Source: Lachnospiraceae bacterium
GTDB taxonomy: Bacteria > Bacillota > Clostridia > Lachnospirales > Lachnospiraceae
Direction: 5' to 3'
NCBI GenBank assembly: GCA_017557525.1
Contig: JAFYYN010000147.1
Location: 53,167 to 117,166, forward strand
Length of the DNA: 64,000 bases
This document shows, in pieces, positions 32,166 through 42,129 of the stretch. The number at the start of each line of letters is the position of its first letter. The first letter of the stretch is position 1. The notes beneath the pieces are model-generated. The model searched no databases. It had not been told where the DNA came from and was given only the letters and a program-made list of their open reading frames with translations. The position numbers and the translations under genes are program-made.

Positions 32166-33338
32166 TTATGACTTCTTTATTATCATATGGTGTATGTTAC
32201 CTCCTACGGTCATGATATCACCATACTGGATCGTAATACCGAGTCTTTTTTCGAGTTCATCTATTATTTCTGCAGAGTAGTTGTTTACGTTAAACATATC
32301 ATCTATTGCCTGGTTAAAGGCCTCTTCGGAGGCAAATTTGAGAACAATGAGATTTTTCATTGGATCAAATGCCTGGAGCATGATTGCATTATAAACGGCT
32401 ACTCTGCTGTATGAACTGATATATCCGCCTGTCCTGGAATAGTAATTTAACGACCAGTCATAACATTTAGGGTAGGTAAAATCCATGTAGCTTTCATGGT
32501 TGGCATATCTTTCATCATTGCAAAGTATTCTGTTAGATAACAGTTCTTCATCTGTCACACACAGATAATCGTAGAATATTTCCTCAGGTCCTTTAAGGGT
32601 ATCAAAATATGCAGGGTCACCCCAGGTGGTGTCCACCCAGTAATAGTTGCTGCCTATCTTTACAAAGTTCCAGGCGTGTGGGCCTTTACCTATTATTTCA
32701 CCTGAAATATATGCACTGTATAAGCCTGCCCTGTCGCAGAGATACTGAAAGGCACTGGCATAACCTCCGCAGACGGAGGAGCCGTTTATCAGTACACTGT
32801 AGGCAGTCTGATTGTCCGGAGCTTTGAGATCATACTTAGTATTTTCGATTATATACTCATATATATATTTAATTTTTTCGTACTCGCCTACGGGAGCATC
32901 TTTAAGGATCGAGACAGCCTTGTCTTCGAGCTTTTTCTTTTTGTCTTTAGCGTCAGTGGGTATCGTAAATGATATTTTGTTTGTCACATTGAGAGATGTT
33001 GATGTTATCGTTGCGTCATCTTTAACCCAGTAAAACTCAGGGTGATCGTATCGGAAAGCGAACAATACCCTTCTGGAGGCCTCTTCGCTTATTGGATTTA
33101 TCGGAATATCGGATTCGTATTCCGTACATCCACTGTATAGGATACGATACGTGAGCTTTTCGTCGGGGCTTAACTGCTGATAGTGGTAGTTCGTCCCTTC
33201 CATATCGTCCTCTGAGACTGATATGGTTTCAGCACCGGTCAGGCCGGAGTCTTCTTTTTGTGTGTTATACCACCAGATGAAACTGCCGACACATATCATC
33301 ACTATTGCCAGTACAGTCACCCATCCTTTATTTTCCAT
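32166..33338 (-). CDS. Membrane-anchored transglutaminase-like protein
   Basis: The 390-aa protein starts MENKGWVTVLAIVMICVG, giving one transmembrane helix, with the rest outside. The transglutaminase-like core (about 140-260) has GSSVCGGYA (Cys), GPHAWNFV (His) and VDTTWGD (Asp), the complete papain-like triad. A C-terminal extension of about 130 residues carries no known domain. Family members act as proteases or cross-linkers and the substrate is unknown. It faces a divergent hybrid kinase gene across 189 nt. Confidence 0.85.
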   Translation of the reverse strand: MENKGWVTVLAIVMICVGSFIWWYNTQKEDSGLTGAETISVSEDDMEGTNYHYQQLSPDEKLTYRILYSGCTEYESDIPINPISEEASRRVLFAFRYDHPEFYWVKDDATITSTSLNVTNKISFTIPTDAKDKKKKLEDKAVSILKDAPVGEYEKIKYIYEYIIENTKYDLKAPDNQTAYSVLINGSSVCGGYASAFQYLCDRAGLYSAYISGEIIGKGPHAWNFVKIGSNYYWVDTTWGDPAYFDTLKGPEEIFYDYLCVTDEELLSNRILCNDERYANHESYMDFTYPKCYDWSLNYYSRTGGYISSYSRVAVYNAIMLQAFDPMKNLIVLKFASEEAFNQAIDDMFNVNNYSAEIIDELEKRLGITIQYGDIMTVGGNIHHMIIKKS

Positions 33339-33454
33339 ATATTGTCTAAATGCCTTTTCTTTTTAATAATCTTTATACCATCAATAACAATTTTTATCAT
33401 ATCATATAAAGGCGTAATATGCAATAATATCGGATGTTTCCGCAGTCGATTATA

Positions 33455-33483
33455 TTGCAAATTACGGATGTTTATGCTATGAT
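33455..33483 (+). promoter_or_regulatory. Promoter of the hybrid kinase
   Basis: TTGCAA (33455-33460), a 17-nt spacer and TATGAT (33478-33483), 44 nt before the start codon. Confidence 0.55.
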
Positions 33484-33527
33484 AATTTTAGATAATTTTG
33501 CCTGGTTTTTTAAGGAGATGACTTTTA

Positions 33528-36233
33528 ATGGACAAACATAAGGGGCTTTTGGGAGCAAGTGCTTTTGCTGTTAAATCGGTACTCTGCATTTTGCTGGTCC
33601 TTACAACCTTTATATTTATATATTTCGGGTTCATAGACAAAACAGACGGGATAGAAAAGGAATCAATACAGTTTGTTGATGGCTGGGCTCTTGATGAAGG
33701 TGATAATAATTTTACTCTTATTGCGAAACTGCCTTCTGAGATATCGGATAACCAGTATCTTTTCTTTGTTACCCGTAAAGATACTTTAGTTTTTATAAAT
33801 AATGTACTTAGAAAAGATTTTATTGAGAGCAGGGATATAAATATACCCGGTGGATCGGTAAAGTATTTCTATATGATGACACCTCTTAACGGAAATGATT
33901 CGGGAGCGGAAGTAAGGGTTTCGTTATTGTCTAAGGATACGGCTGACCATGATATAGGGGAGGCGTTTATAAGTACGCGTTACGGAGCATACAGCTATCT
34001 GCTTCACAAGGAAGGACTTTCGTTTTTCCTAGCCGCCCTGGTGCTCGTTTTTTCCCTTGTAGTATTTATTGTCAGTATAGTTTTAAGATTTGTATATAAG
34101 CTTAACATATACATGATGTATGGCGCTCTGGGGATTTTTGTCATTGCTGCCTGGATCATTACCGGTTCATTCCTGTTCCCGTTTATTGTCGGCGCAAACC
34201 ATGTAAACGGGATACTGAATTATATGCTGAGCCTGACGATCACACTGCCCTTAAGTGTTTACCTGAACCTGTTACAGGGGGGCAGATATAAAAAGAGTAT
34301 GTCCTTTATCATGATCGCGTCATCAGCCAATCTTGTTATCTGGCTTACGCTTCATTTTACAGGGCTGGTGCCTCTTTTCAGTGTCAGAAATGTATTAAAT
34401 ATCATCTCAGGATTTTTTGCTGTTTTTGGTATGGGTATTCTGATAATGGATGCGATCAGGGGAAATGCCAGAAAATACCGCTATACACTTATAGGTATGC
34501 TGGGATTTCTTGTATGCTGTCTTTTGGTATTAACGGTACTTCTGTTCTGGGGGTCTGCTTCGGATACAGCCCTTCCCATGGTTGACGGGTTAGCGTTTCT
34601 GCTTGTCTTTGTCGTTATCCAGCAGGTTGACGATCTTAGAAAGATCAACATGGAAAAACAGCATGCCATTGATATTTCCGAGGCTAAGACGAGATTCCTT
34701 GCCAGCATGTCCCATGAGATCAGGACGCCTATCAATGCGATACTCGGCATGAACGAGATGATCCAGAGAGAAAATCATGATGAAGTTATCGGAGAGTATT
34801 CAAGGAGTATCAAGACTTCCGGGAAAATGCTACTGATGCTCGTAAATGATGTGCTCGATTTTTCCAAGATTGAAGCGGGCAAGCTGGAGATAAATGAGAG
34901 CCGTTTCTTTATGTCCGGCATGCTGCATGATGTTATTTCCCTTGTAAAAGAAAGAGCGGATGAGAAAGGGCTTGAGCTAAAGGCAGAGGTTAACGGGGAA
35001 GTGCCTGACGAAGTAATAAGCGACGAGTTCAGGATCCGCCAGATCCTTGTAAATCTTATAAACAACGCAGTTAAGTATACTGAAAAAGGTACGGTTACCC
35101 TTAAGGTCGGGGGCTGTTACACAGATAATGACAGCTTCGAATTAAAGCTTCTTGTAAAAGACACGGGAAAGGGTATCAGGAAGGAAGAACAGGATACTCT
35201 GTTTGACGCTTTTTCAAGAGCTGATGTTAAATCAAATGTTAATATAGAGGGTACCGGGTTAGGACTTGCGATCGTAAAGAGCATTGTTGATTCCATGAAG
35301 GGAAATATCGGGGTTGACAGCGAGTATGGAAAGGGCTCGGAGTTCTGGGTATCACTTCCTGTTAAGTACTCCGGCAAGAGTATTCTTAAGGAGGATTTCC
35401 TTAATTTACGATCCGACAAAGAAATGGAAACCGATCAAGAAAGCTTTACTGCACCGGATGCAAAGATCCTTGCGGTGGACGATAATCAGTCCAACCTGAC
35501 TATAGTAAAGCTTTTCCTGAAACGTACGGGTATTGTGCCCGATCTGTGCAGTTCTGGTAACCGTGCAATAGAAATGTGCAGGGAAACGAAATATGACCTG
35601 ATCCTTCTTGATCATATGATGCCACAGCCGGACGGTATTGAGGTTTTACATGCCATAAGAAAAGACGCAGCTTCGAAAAACAGGGACACTAAGGTTATCA
35701 TCCTTACTGCAAATGCAGTGGCCGGAAGCAGGCAGATGTATCTGGATGAGGGTTTTGATGATTATCTTACAAAACCGCTTGATGCAAAGGTTTTAGAGCA
35801 GACCGTAAAGCAAATGCTTCCTAAGGATATTGTGATAGAGACAGGCAAAGCAGCCCCTGAGCCTCTCGCAGAAAAAGAGATTTCCATAAAGAGCAGGCTA
35901 AGTGCTATAGAAGGTCTAGACTATAAGACAGCCCTGGGTTACTGCGGAGGAGATGAAGAGTTTCTAAAGGAAATAATATCGGATGTGGCTGCGGAAGGTC
36001 CCAAGCGGTCCGAGCGTATGAGAAAGAATCTTCAGGATAAAGATATGGATGCTTACCGGATAGAGGCACATTCCGTTAAAAGCACCATGGCTACAATAGG
36101 CTTAAAGTCTTTAAGCGAAAGAGCAAAAAAACACGAGTTTGCAGCGAAGGAAAACAACTTAGAGTTTATTTCCGGTGATGCAGAGGATTTTATCAGTGAG
36201 TATATAAAGGTTTGTGAGCAGTTGGTATTATAA
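33528..36233 (+). CDS. Seven-TM hybrid histidine kinase with REC and HPt
   Basis: This 901-aa protein has a first helix (about 17-35), an extracellular beta domain (about 40-155), then seven transmembrane helices (about 163-370), the layout of 7TMR-DISM type sensors. Inside, HisKA carries FLASMSHEIRTPINA with H396, HATPase has NLINNAVKYTEKG and DTGKGI, REC (about 645-765) has D695 and K749, and HPt (about 800-890) has EAHSVKST with H848. It is a complete phosphorelay in one chain whose output regulator must lie elsewhere. AAGGAG precedes the ATG. The next gene encodes a coiled-coil protein 34 nt away. Confidence 0.93.
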   Translation: MDKHKGLLGASAFAVKSVLCILLVLTTFIFIYFGFIDKTDGIEKESIQFVDGWALDEGDNNFTLIAKLPSEISDNQYLFFVTRKDTLVFINNVLRKDFIESRDINIPGGSVKYFYMMTPLNGNDSGAEVRVSLLSKDTADHDIGEAFISTRYGAYSYLLHKEGLSFFLAALVLVFSLVVFIVSIVLRFVYKLNIYMMYGALGIFVIAAWIITGSFLFPFIVGANHVNGILNYMLSLTITLPLSVYLNLLQGGRYKKSMSFIMIASSANLVIWLTLHFTGLVPLFSVRNVLNIISGFFAVFGMGILIMDAIRGNARKYRYTLIGMLGFLVCCLLVLTVLLFWGSASDTALPMVDGLAFLLVFVVIQQVDDLRKINMEKQHAIDISEAKTRFLASMSHEIRTPINAILGMNEMIQRENHDEVIGEYSRSIKTSGKMLLMLVNDVLDFSKIEAGKLEINESRFFMSGMLHDVISLVKERADEKGLELKAEVNGEVPDEVISDEFRIRQILVNLINNAVKYTEKGTVTLKVGGCYTDNDSFELKLLVKDTGKGIRKEEQDTLFDAFSRADVKSNVNIEGTGLGLAIVKSIVDSMKGNIGVDSEYGKGSEFWVSLPVKYSGKSILKEDFLNLRSDKEMETDQESFTAPDAKILAVDDNQSNLTIVKLFLKRTGIVPDLCSSGNRAIEMCRETKYDLILLDHMMPQPDGIEVLHAIRKDAASKNRDTKVIILTANAVAGSRQMYLDEGFDDYLTKPLDAKVLEQTVKQMLPKDIVIETGKAAPEPLAEKEISIKSRLSAIEGLDYKTALGYCGGDEEFLKEIISDVAAEGPKRSERMRKNLQDKDMDAYRIEAHSVKSTMATIGLKSLSERAKKHEFAAKENNLEFISGDAEDFISEYIKVCEQLVL

Positions 36234-36267
36234 ACCTTACGGGTTACAAACAATCTAGGAGTAATAA

Positions 36268-37206
36268 ATGAAGACAGAAGCAGAAAATGAAAACAGAAAT
36301 GAATATGAAGCTCTGGTGGATCTTTTACTTGATAAATACAGGAAAAACAAGGCAGGGTCTCTTACGGAGATATACGCCGATAACCCGAAATATGTCGGAA
36401 AAATAAAAGCTATGGGCAGAAAGTCCAAGGATCTCTTTGGGACAACTCTGGCTCAGTATCTTAAGCAGGTAGGAGTTATAGGTAAAAATCCGAAGGCTGA
36501 TATTATAGAAGAGGAAGAGCTTGAAGCCGAGGAACGCCGGGCAGCCTTTGAGGAGGAGAGAAGAGCCGAGGAAGAGTTCCGCCGCAGAGCGGAGGAGGAA
36601 CGCCGCCTCGAAGAAGAGCGAAAGGTAAGGGAAGAAGAGAACCGCAAGGCAGAGGAAGAAAGAAAGCGTATAGCTGAGGAAGAAAGAAGAGCAGAAGAAA
36701 GGCGCAGAAGAGAGGAAGAGAGAAAGGCCGAGGCAGAGAAGAAAAGGCGTGAGGAAGAGGAAAGAATGTATGAATTAGAGCATTCGGCCTGGGTACGTCA
36801 GTGTAATAAGAGACAGAACGAAAAAGAAAAGGAATATAAACGAAGACTCAAGGAAAGACGTGAGGAACTGGAATACGAGCTTGAGTGTAAAAGAGATAAA
36901 GAAATAAAAGCTGTCATGGAAGAGATGATCAAGTACATGAGACAGCTGGTTGATGCGGAATGGACTTTGGAGTCGCTTGGACTATTTGATTTTAAAGGTA
37001 AGAAAGCCCAGAATGCGAGCATTGCAATGGCTGAAGCCAAAATCGCTGAGACAAAAAAAGAGATCAGGACGATAAGAGAAACGTATAAAAATGAGATTCC
37101 CAGTATTGATATACAGATGAAAACGGAAGAAGTAAAGATCAGGAAGAGCATAGAGAAGGATTATGAATTGCCGGAAGAACCTAAGAAACCGGAGTTTTTA
37201 AGCTAA
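36268..37206 (+). CDS. Coiled-coil protein, unknown function
   Basis: The 312-aa soluble protein has a small N-terminal helical domain (residues 5-75), then a Glu/Arg/Lys-rich single helix (about 85-175), a WVRQCNKR segment and a second coiled-coil part (about 185-300). It carries no signal or membrane segment. CTAGGAG lies upstream of ATG 36268. It follows the hybrid kinase and may be an operon partner. Codon bias and the repetitive Glu-rich stretch produce spurious reverse-strand frames. A structural or scaffold role is plausible but not demonstrated. Confidence 0.75.
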   Translation: MKTEAENENRNEYEALVDLLLDKYRKNKAGSLTEIYADNPKYVGKIKAMGRKSKDLFGTTLAQYLKQVGVIGKNPKADIIEEEELEAEERRAAFEEERRAEEEFRRRAEEERRLEEERKVREEENRKAEEERKRIAEEERRAEERRRREEERKAEAEKKRREEEERMYELEHSAWVRQCNKRQNEKEKEYKRRLKERREELEYELECKRDKEIKAVMEEMIKYMRQLVDAEWTLESLGLFDFKGKKAQNASIAMAEAKIAETKKEIRTIRETYKNEIPSIDIQMKTEEVKIRKSIEKDYELPEEPKKPEFLS

Positions 37207-37258
37207 TGAGGTTTAGGAGAGAAAAGAGGATCAGTCATATAATAAGGAGGAAACGGAA

Positions 37259-39592
37259 TTGTTACCCTGCATACCATATGATGTTAATAAAGTAGCTGAT
37301 TTTATGAAGAGTCAGGACACCCTGACTCTTCAGTTGCAAAAAGGAAAAATAAAGATTGTTCCTGTTGATGGCAGAAGTATACGTGTTATGTATACCAAAA
37401 AGGATTTCTTTTCTGATGACAAAGAAAATCCTGTCCAGAATATAAAACCCGGTCTCATAGATTTACCGGCATTTTCTGATTTTGAGGTGAAAGAAAGTGA
37501 AGATCTGATAATACTTTCTCTTCCTGAGCTCATTGTCGAGATAGACAGGAGAAGTAGTGCTTTTACCTATTTTGACCGAGATGAAAACGGCAAAAAGGGC
37601 AGGCTCTTAGTAAAGGAAGAAAAACGCGCGAAGGAGCTTGAGGAGTTTCCTGTTTTTAAGGTAGTAGAGGCTTCTATTGAAAAGGAAGTTGTAGAGACTG
37701 CCGACGGGAAAAAGGAAGTGGTAAGGGATGCCGGAAAAGTGCAGACCGGCACGGCTTATCATACATGGTTAAGGCTTAATTTTGATGAGGATGAGGCACT
37801 TTACGGACTTGGGCAGCAGGAGGAAGGCTTTGGTTCGTTAAGGGGTAAAAAGGTATTTCTTCACCAGGGAAACAGGAAGATAGCCATCCCGGTACTGGTA
37901 TCCGTTAAAGGTTACGGCTTTATGATCAATACATACAGCCCGGCTATTTTCTCAGATACTGACGAAGGCTCTTACTTTTATACCGAAGCAGATGAGGAAA
38001 TGGATTTCTTCTTTATGAACGGTAAGAACCCTGACGGCGTTGTAAAGGAATACAGAAAGATAACCGGAAAGGCGACACTTCTTCCTAAATGGGCATTTGG
38101 ATACATACAGTCCCAGGAAAGATATGAGACTCAGGAAGAGATATTAAGTGTAGCAGAGAAATATCGCGAAAAGAAGATTGGCCTTGACTGTATAGTACTT
38201 GACTGGCTTTCCTGGGATGACAACTGCTGGGGGCAGAAGAGCTTTGACAAAAAGAGATTTCCTGATACAGATGCAATGACAAAGGAACTGCATGACAACC
38301 ATGTGCATTTTATGATCTCTATCTGGCCCAATATGGCTGAGATAACAGAAAACCATAAGGAGATGAAGGCAGCAGGGCTTATGCTTCCTGGGTACAGTCT
38401 TTATGATGCTTTTAAGAAAGAAGCGAGAGAGCTTTACTGGAAACAGGCTGATGAAGGGCTTTTTAAGCATGGTGTCGATGCATGGTGGTGCGATAACAGT
38501 GAACCCATAGCGCCGGAGTGGATGAGACCGGTAAGACCCGACAGCACAAAGATGTATTATGATTATGTGAATGCTACCTCGGAGATAATGCCTGCCACAG
38601 AGACCAATGCGTATGGACTGTATCACGCAATGGGCATATACGAGGGTCAGAGATCGGTAACTGATGAAAAGAGAGTAACCAATCTTACAAGAAGCGGCTA
38701 TCTGGGGCAGCAGAGATATGGAACCATACTCTGGTCGGGAGATATTTCTGCATCATGGGATACACTTCGAAGACAGATACCTGCGGGCGTACATTTCTGC
38801 GCATCTGGTATGCCCTACTGGACGGTTGATATAGGTGCATTCTTTGTGAAGAATGGGATAAACTGGTACTGGGACGGAGAGTATGATGACGGACCTAAGG
38901 ATCCTGCATATTGTGAGCTGTTTACAAGGTGGTATCAGTGGGCGGCATTTTTGCCGGTATTTAGAGGGCATGGTACAGACTTTAGGCGTGAGCTCTGGGA
39001 GTTTGACAACCCTGCGGCCCCGTTTTATGATGCTTTGCTAAAGGCTAACAGAGTTAGATATGAGCTTATGCCATATATTTATTCTGCTGCAGGAAAGGTT
39101 TGGCTGGAAGACGAACTTATCATAAAGCCTCTGGCATATGAGTTTTATGATGACAGAAATACCTGGAATATACTTGATCAGTATATGTTCGGGGAGTCGA
39201 TGATGGTATGTCCGGTTACAAAGCCGATGACAAAGATCAGAAGAGTATATCTTCCCAAGGGCTGTGGCTGGTATGAGTACTTTACTGAGGAATATTTCGA
39301 GGGCGGTCAGTGGATAGATGCGGCAGCAGAGCTTGATCATATCCCCGTATTTGTGAAGGAAGGCTCAATAATACCTAAAACCGAAGCCGCCCTTTCCACA
39401 GAGGAGCAGACAGGAGAAATTACCTATAATATTTTTACGGGTAAGGATGCTGAATACACTCTGTACGATGATAAGGGTGACGGGTACGGTTATGAGAAGG
39501 GAGAGTATACCCTGACTACCATCCGGTGGGATGAGAAGTCAGGGATATTGACACCGAGGAATATTAAGAGCAGGGTAATATGTAAGGCATAA
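37259..39592 (+). CDS. Glycoside hydrolase family 31 (alpha-glucosidase/alpha-xylosidase type)
   Basis: The 777-aa enzyme starts at TTG 37259, chosen because AAGGAGG lies 8 nt upstream. The first ATG is 15 codons on. The N-terminal beta-sandwich holds GLGQQEEGFGSLRGKKVFL. The catalytic barrel (about 265-620) has the nucleophile Asp in DAWWCDNSEP (about residue 412) and the acid/base Asp in RGHGTDFRREL. YLPKGCGWYEYFT and the C-terminal beta domain complete the family plan. With no signal peptide it acts on alpha-linked oligosaccharides in the cytoplasm, for example from xyloglucan or starch. Specificity cannot be assigned. Confidence 0.92.
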   Translation: MLPCIPYDVNKVADFMKSQDTLTLQLQKGKIKIVPVDGRSIRVMYTKKDFFSDDKENPVQNIKPGLIDLPAFSDFEVKESEDLIILSLPELIVEIDRRSSAFTYFDRDENGKKGRLLVKEEKRAKELEEFPVFKVVEASIEKEVVETADGKKEVVRDAGKVQTGTAYHTWLRLNFDEDEALYGLGQQEEGFGSLRGKKVFLHQGNRKIAIPVLVSVKGYGFMINTYSPAIFSDTDEGSYFYTEADEEMDFFFMNGKNPDGVVKEYRKITGKATLLPKWAFGYIQSQERYETQEEILSVAEKYREKKIGLDCIVLDWLSWDDNCWGQKSFDKKRFPDTDAMTKELHDNHVHFMISIWPNMAEITENHKEMKAAGLMLPGYSLYDAFKKEARELYWKQADEGLFKHGVDAWWCDNSEPIAPEWMRPVRPDSTKMYYDYVNATSEIMPATETNAYGLYHAMGIYEGQRSVTDEKRVTNLTRSGYLGQQRYGTILWSGDISASWDTLRRQIPAGVHFCASGMPYWTVDIGAFFVKNGINWYWDGEYDDGPKDPAYCELFTRWYQWAAFLPVFRGHGTDFRRELWEFDNPAAPFYDALLKANRVRYELMPYIYSAAGKVWLEDELIIKPLAYEFYDDRNTWNILDQYMFGESMMVCPVTKPMTKIRRVYLPKGCGWYEYFTEEYFEGGQWIDAAAELDHIPVFVKEGSIIPKTEAALSTEEQTGEITYNIFTGKDAEYTLYDDKGDGYGYEKGEYTLTTIRWDEKSGILTPRNIKSRVICKA

Positions 39593-39600
39593 AAATGGAA

Positions 39601-39635
39601 AAGGGCACTTTCGATAATAGGAAAGTGTCCTTTTT
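39601..39635 (+). terminator. Terminator after GH31
   Basis: GGGCACTTTC (39603-39612) pairs with GAAAGTGTCC (39621-39630), followed by five Ts. A run of As on the other side allows weak action on the convergent rfbB transcript. Confidence 0.8.
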
Positions 39636-39658
39636 CGTTAATCGGTTATAGGAATATT

Positions 39659-40678
39659 TTAGCGATTTCCGTACATCTTCTCATAGTAGTTTCTGTACTC
39701 GCCTGAAATGATGGTTTCCCACCACTCCTGATTTTCGAGGTACCACTTGATAGTTTTCTTTATACCGTCAGCAAATTTGGTCTCAGGAAGCCAGCCTAAT
39801 TCGTTATGGATCTTAGTAGGATCGATAGCATATCTCATATCATGACCCTTACGGTCTGTAACGTAAGTGATGAGGCTCTCAGGTTTTCCAAGTTCCTTAC
39901 AGATCATCTTTACGATATCGATATTTCTCATCTCGTTATGTCCGCCGATATTGTAAACCTCGCCTTCGCGTCCCTTGTGGATTACAAGGTCGATGGCGCG
40001 GCAGTGATCCTCAACATAGAGCCAGTCTCTTACATTTTCACCCTTTCCGTATACGGGGAGGGGTTTGTCATGAAGTGCATTTGCGATCATGAGAGGGATC
40101 AGCTTCTCAGGAAAGTGATAAGGACCGTAGTTATTTGAACAACGGCTTATGGATACAGGAAGTCCGTAAGTTCTGTGGTATGCAAGAACCAAGAGGTCTG
40201 CACCTGCCTTTGAAGAACTGTAAGGGCTGCTGGTATGGATAGGAGTTTCCTCTGTAAAGAAGAGGTCGGGCCTGTCTAAAGGAAGGTCTCCGTATACTTC
40301 ATCGGTAGATACCTGATGATATCTCTTAATCCCGTACTTCCTGCAGGCATCCATAAGTACTGCAGTACCTAAGATGTTTGTATTAAGGAAAATCTCAGGA
40401 TTTTCAATTGAGCGGTCAACGTGGCTTTCTGCTGCAAAGTTTACTACCATGTCAGGTTTTTCTTCTTCAAAAAGCTTGTATACTGCCTCGCGGTTTGTTA
40501 TATCTTCCTTAACAAATCTGAAATTAGGGTTATCCATTACGGATTTGAGAGTTGAAAGATTACCTGCGTATGTCAGGCAATCAAGGCAGATGATACGGTA
40601 ATCAGGGTATTTTCCTAACATATGGAAAACGAAATTGCTGCCGATAAATCCGGCTCCACCGGTAACGATAATAGTCAT
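39659..40678 (-). CDS. rfbB: dTDP-glucose 4,6-dehydratase
   Basis: The 339-aa SDR enzyme converts dTDP-glucose to dTDP-4-keto-6-deoxyglucose in deoxysugar (rhamnose) synthesis. It has TGGAGFIGSNF for NAD, AAESHVDRSIENP, STDEVYGDL with the catalytic Asp/Glu pair, YSSSKAGAD (Tyr/Lys) and SRCSNNYGPYHFPEKLIPLM. No other rfb genes are adjacent, so the rest of the pathway lies elsewhere. Length and motifs are complete. AGGAGGATATCAATT precedes the ATG. Confidence 0.95.
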   Translation of the reverse strand: MTIIVTGGAGFIGSNFVFHMLGKYPDYRIICLDCLTYAGNLSTLKSVMDNPNFRFVKEDITNREAVYKLFEEEKPDMVVNFAAESHVDRSIENPEIFLNTNILGTAVLMDACRKYGIKRYHQVSTDEVYGDLPLDRPDLFFTEETPIHTSSPYSSSKAGADLLVLAYHRTYGLPVSISRCSNNYGPYHFPEKLIPLMIANALHDKPLPVYGKGENVRDWLYVEDHCRAIDLVIHKGREGEVYNIGGHNEMRNIDIVKMICKELGKPESLITYVTDRKGHDMRYAIDPTKIHNELGWLPETKFADGIKKTIKWYLENQEWWETIISGEYRNYYEKMYGNR

Positions 40679-40726
40679 AATTGATATCCTCCTTTGTGGT
40701 GAATGTATCTATGGGTGTGTTTTCCC

Positions 40727-40782
40727 TTGACACATTTGTTATCTCTGTACTATAATCGGATTATAAACCGTGCCCTAAGGGC
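40727..40782 (+). promoter_or_regulatory. Promoter of MerR-methyltransferase gene
   Basis: TTGACA (40727-40732), an 18-nt spacer and TATAAT (40751-40756). GCCCTAAGGGC at about 40771-40782 is a small palindrome in the leader. MerR-type regulators normally need longer spacing in their target, so 18 nt with autoregulation is possible. Confidence 0.55.
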
Positions 40783-40872
40783 GCAGTCAAGCACTTTTTT
40801 AAAAATTTTTGAAAATTATTTTGGGAAAAAACAGAAGCTTTATCTTGGAAAAAGCAAAAAGGAAAAGATATT

Positions 40873-42039
40873 ATGAAAAACGGATATTATACATCAGGAG
40901 CTTTTGCAAAAAAAGCACATGTTACAAAGAAAACCCTGCGATATTATAACGATCATGGTTTTCTAACACCTTCATTTGTTGAGGAAAACGGATATAAATT
41001 ATATACCGATAAGGATTTTGAAAAGATGCAGAGAATACTGCTTCTCAAATATCTAGGATTTTCTTTAGAGGACATAAAAAATACCGAGCCGGAAAACGAA
41101 ACTTTTCTTTCGTCATTAAAACAACAGCTGGGGTTACTTGATGAACGTATTAAACAAATGACGCTGGTTAAAGAAATACTGAAAGATACAATGGAAGAGG
41201 TAAGACAAAAAGGGGAAGCTGACTGGACAAGACTGCTTACGGAGGTCTCGGAGACAGGCCTTAAAAAGAGCCTCATGCAGCAGTATGTTGATACCTCTAA
41301 TATTTCTATAAGAATAAGACTGCATAGCCTTTACTCTCAGAATACTGAAAAGTGGTTTCCATGGATATACAGAAACTGTGGTATCCGTTCCGGAAAAACC
41401 ATACTGGAGCTTGGATGCGGCAATGGTGATTTCTGGCTCCAGAATATGGATGCCTTGCCCCAAAAGATAAAAATAATTCTTTCCGATAATTCTGAGGGCG
41501 TACTTGAAGAAACAAAGGAATGCTTTGATAGCAACGATGGAAGATTTTCATTTAAGCTTATAAATATGGAAGAAATCCCGCAACCTGATTCATCAGTGGA
41601 TATGGTAATAGCAAATCATGTTCTGTTCTATGCCTCGGATATGCTTAAGGCTATCAGCGAGATCAGGAGAGTCCTAAAGCCAGGCGGGACTTTCATCTGC
41701 AGCACATATGGTCCAAAGCATATGAAAGAAATCAGTGATATGATGAAACAATTCGATGACAGGATAGTGCTGGCAGCTAAAGATCTTTATGAGATTTTTG
41801 GAAAGACAAACGGGAAATCCATGCTTGAAAAGGAATTTGACTTGGTTGAATGGAGAGATTACGAGGACAGTCTTTATGTTACTGACGAAAACGACCTCAT
41901 AGATTATATCCTTTCCTGCCATGGTAACCAGAATCAGTATATAGTTGATAATTATAAAGAGTTCCGAACCTTCGTCCAGATGCAGGTCGGTAAGGGTTTT
42001 CATATAACTAAGGAGGCCGGGATATTTCTTTGCAGATAA
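40873..42039 (+). CDS. MerR regulator fused to SAM-dependent methyltransferase
   Basis: The 388-aa protein has a MerR helix-turn-helix (residues 5-75, TSGAFAKKAHVTKKTLRYY) and a dimerisation helix (about 80-130), then a class I methyltransferase (about 165-300: ILELGCGNGDFWLQNM, SDNSEGVLE, MVIANHVLFYASD and RVLKPGGTFICS). In this MerR-methyltransferase family the ligand or substrate is unclear; some act in antibiotic or toxicant response. ATG 40873 follows AAAAAGGAAAAG. The gene is monocistronic. Confidence 0.88.
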   Translation: MKNGYYTSGAFAKKAHVTKKTLRYYNDHGFLTPSFVEENGYKLYTDKDFEKMQRILLLKYLGFSLEDIKNTEPENETFLSSLKQQLGLLDERIKQMTLVKEILKDTMEEVRQKGEADWTRLLTEVSETGLKKSLMQQYVDTSNISIRIRLHSLYSQNTEKWFPWIYRNCGIRSGKTILELGCGNGDFWLQNMDALPQKIKIILSDNSEGVLEETKECFDSNDGRFSFKLINMEEIPQPDSSVDMVIANHVLFYASDMLKAISEIRRVLKPGGTFICSTYGPKHMKEISDMMKQFDDRIVLAAKDLYEIFGKTNGKSMLEKEFDLVEWRDYEDSLYVTDENDLIDYILSCHGNQNQYIVDNYKEFRTFVQMQVGKGFHITKEAGIFLCR

Positions 42040-42129
42040 ATTGTTTTTTACCTGTGACCCCTGAAAATTCACCTCTTAGGTTTTTATGATTGACTTAAAA
42101 AAATTTATATGTTATGTTTATACTCGGAC

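Noticed and set aside
40771-40782. GCCCTAAGGGC as a terminator before the MerR gene
   Set aside because: The stem is only four bases and sits between promoter and gene. I kept it only as a possible small leader element.
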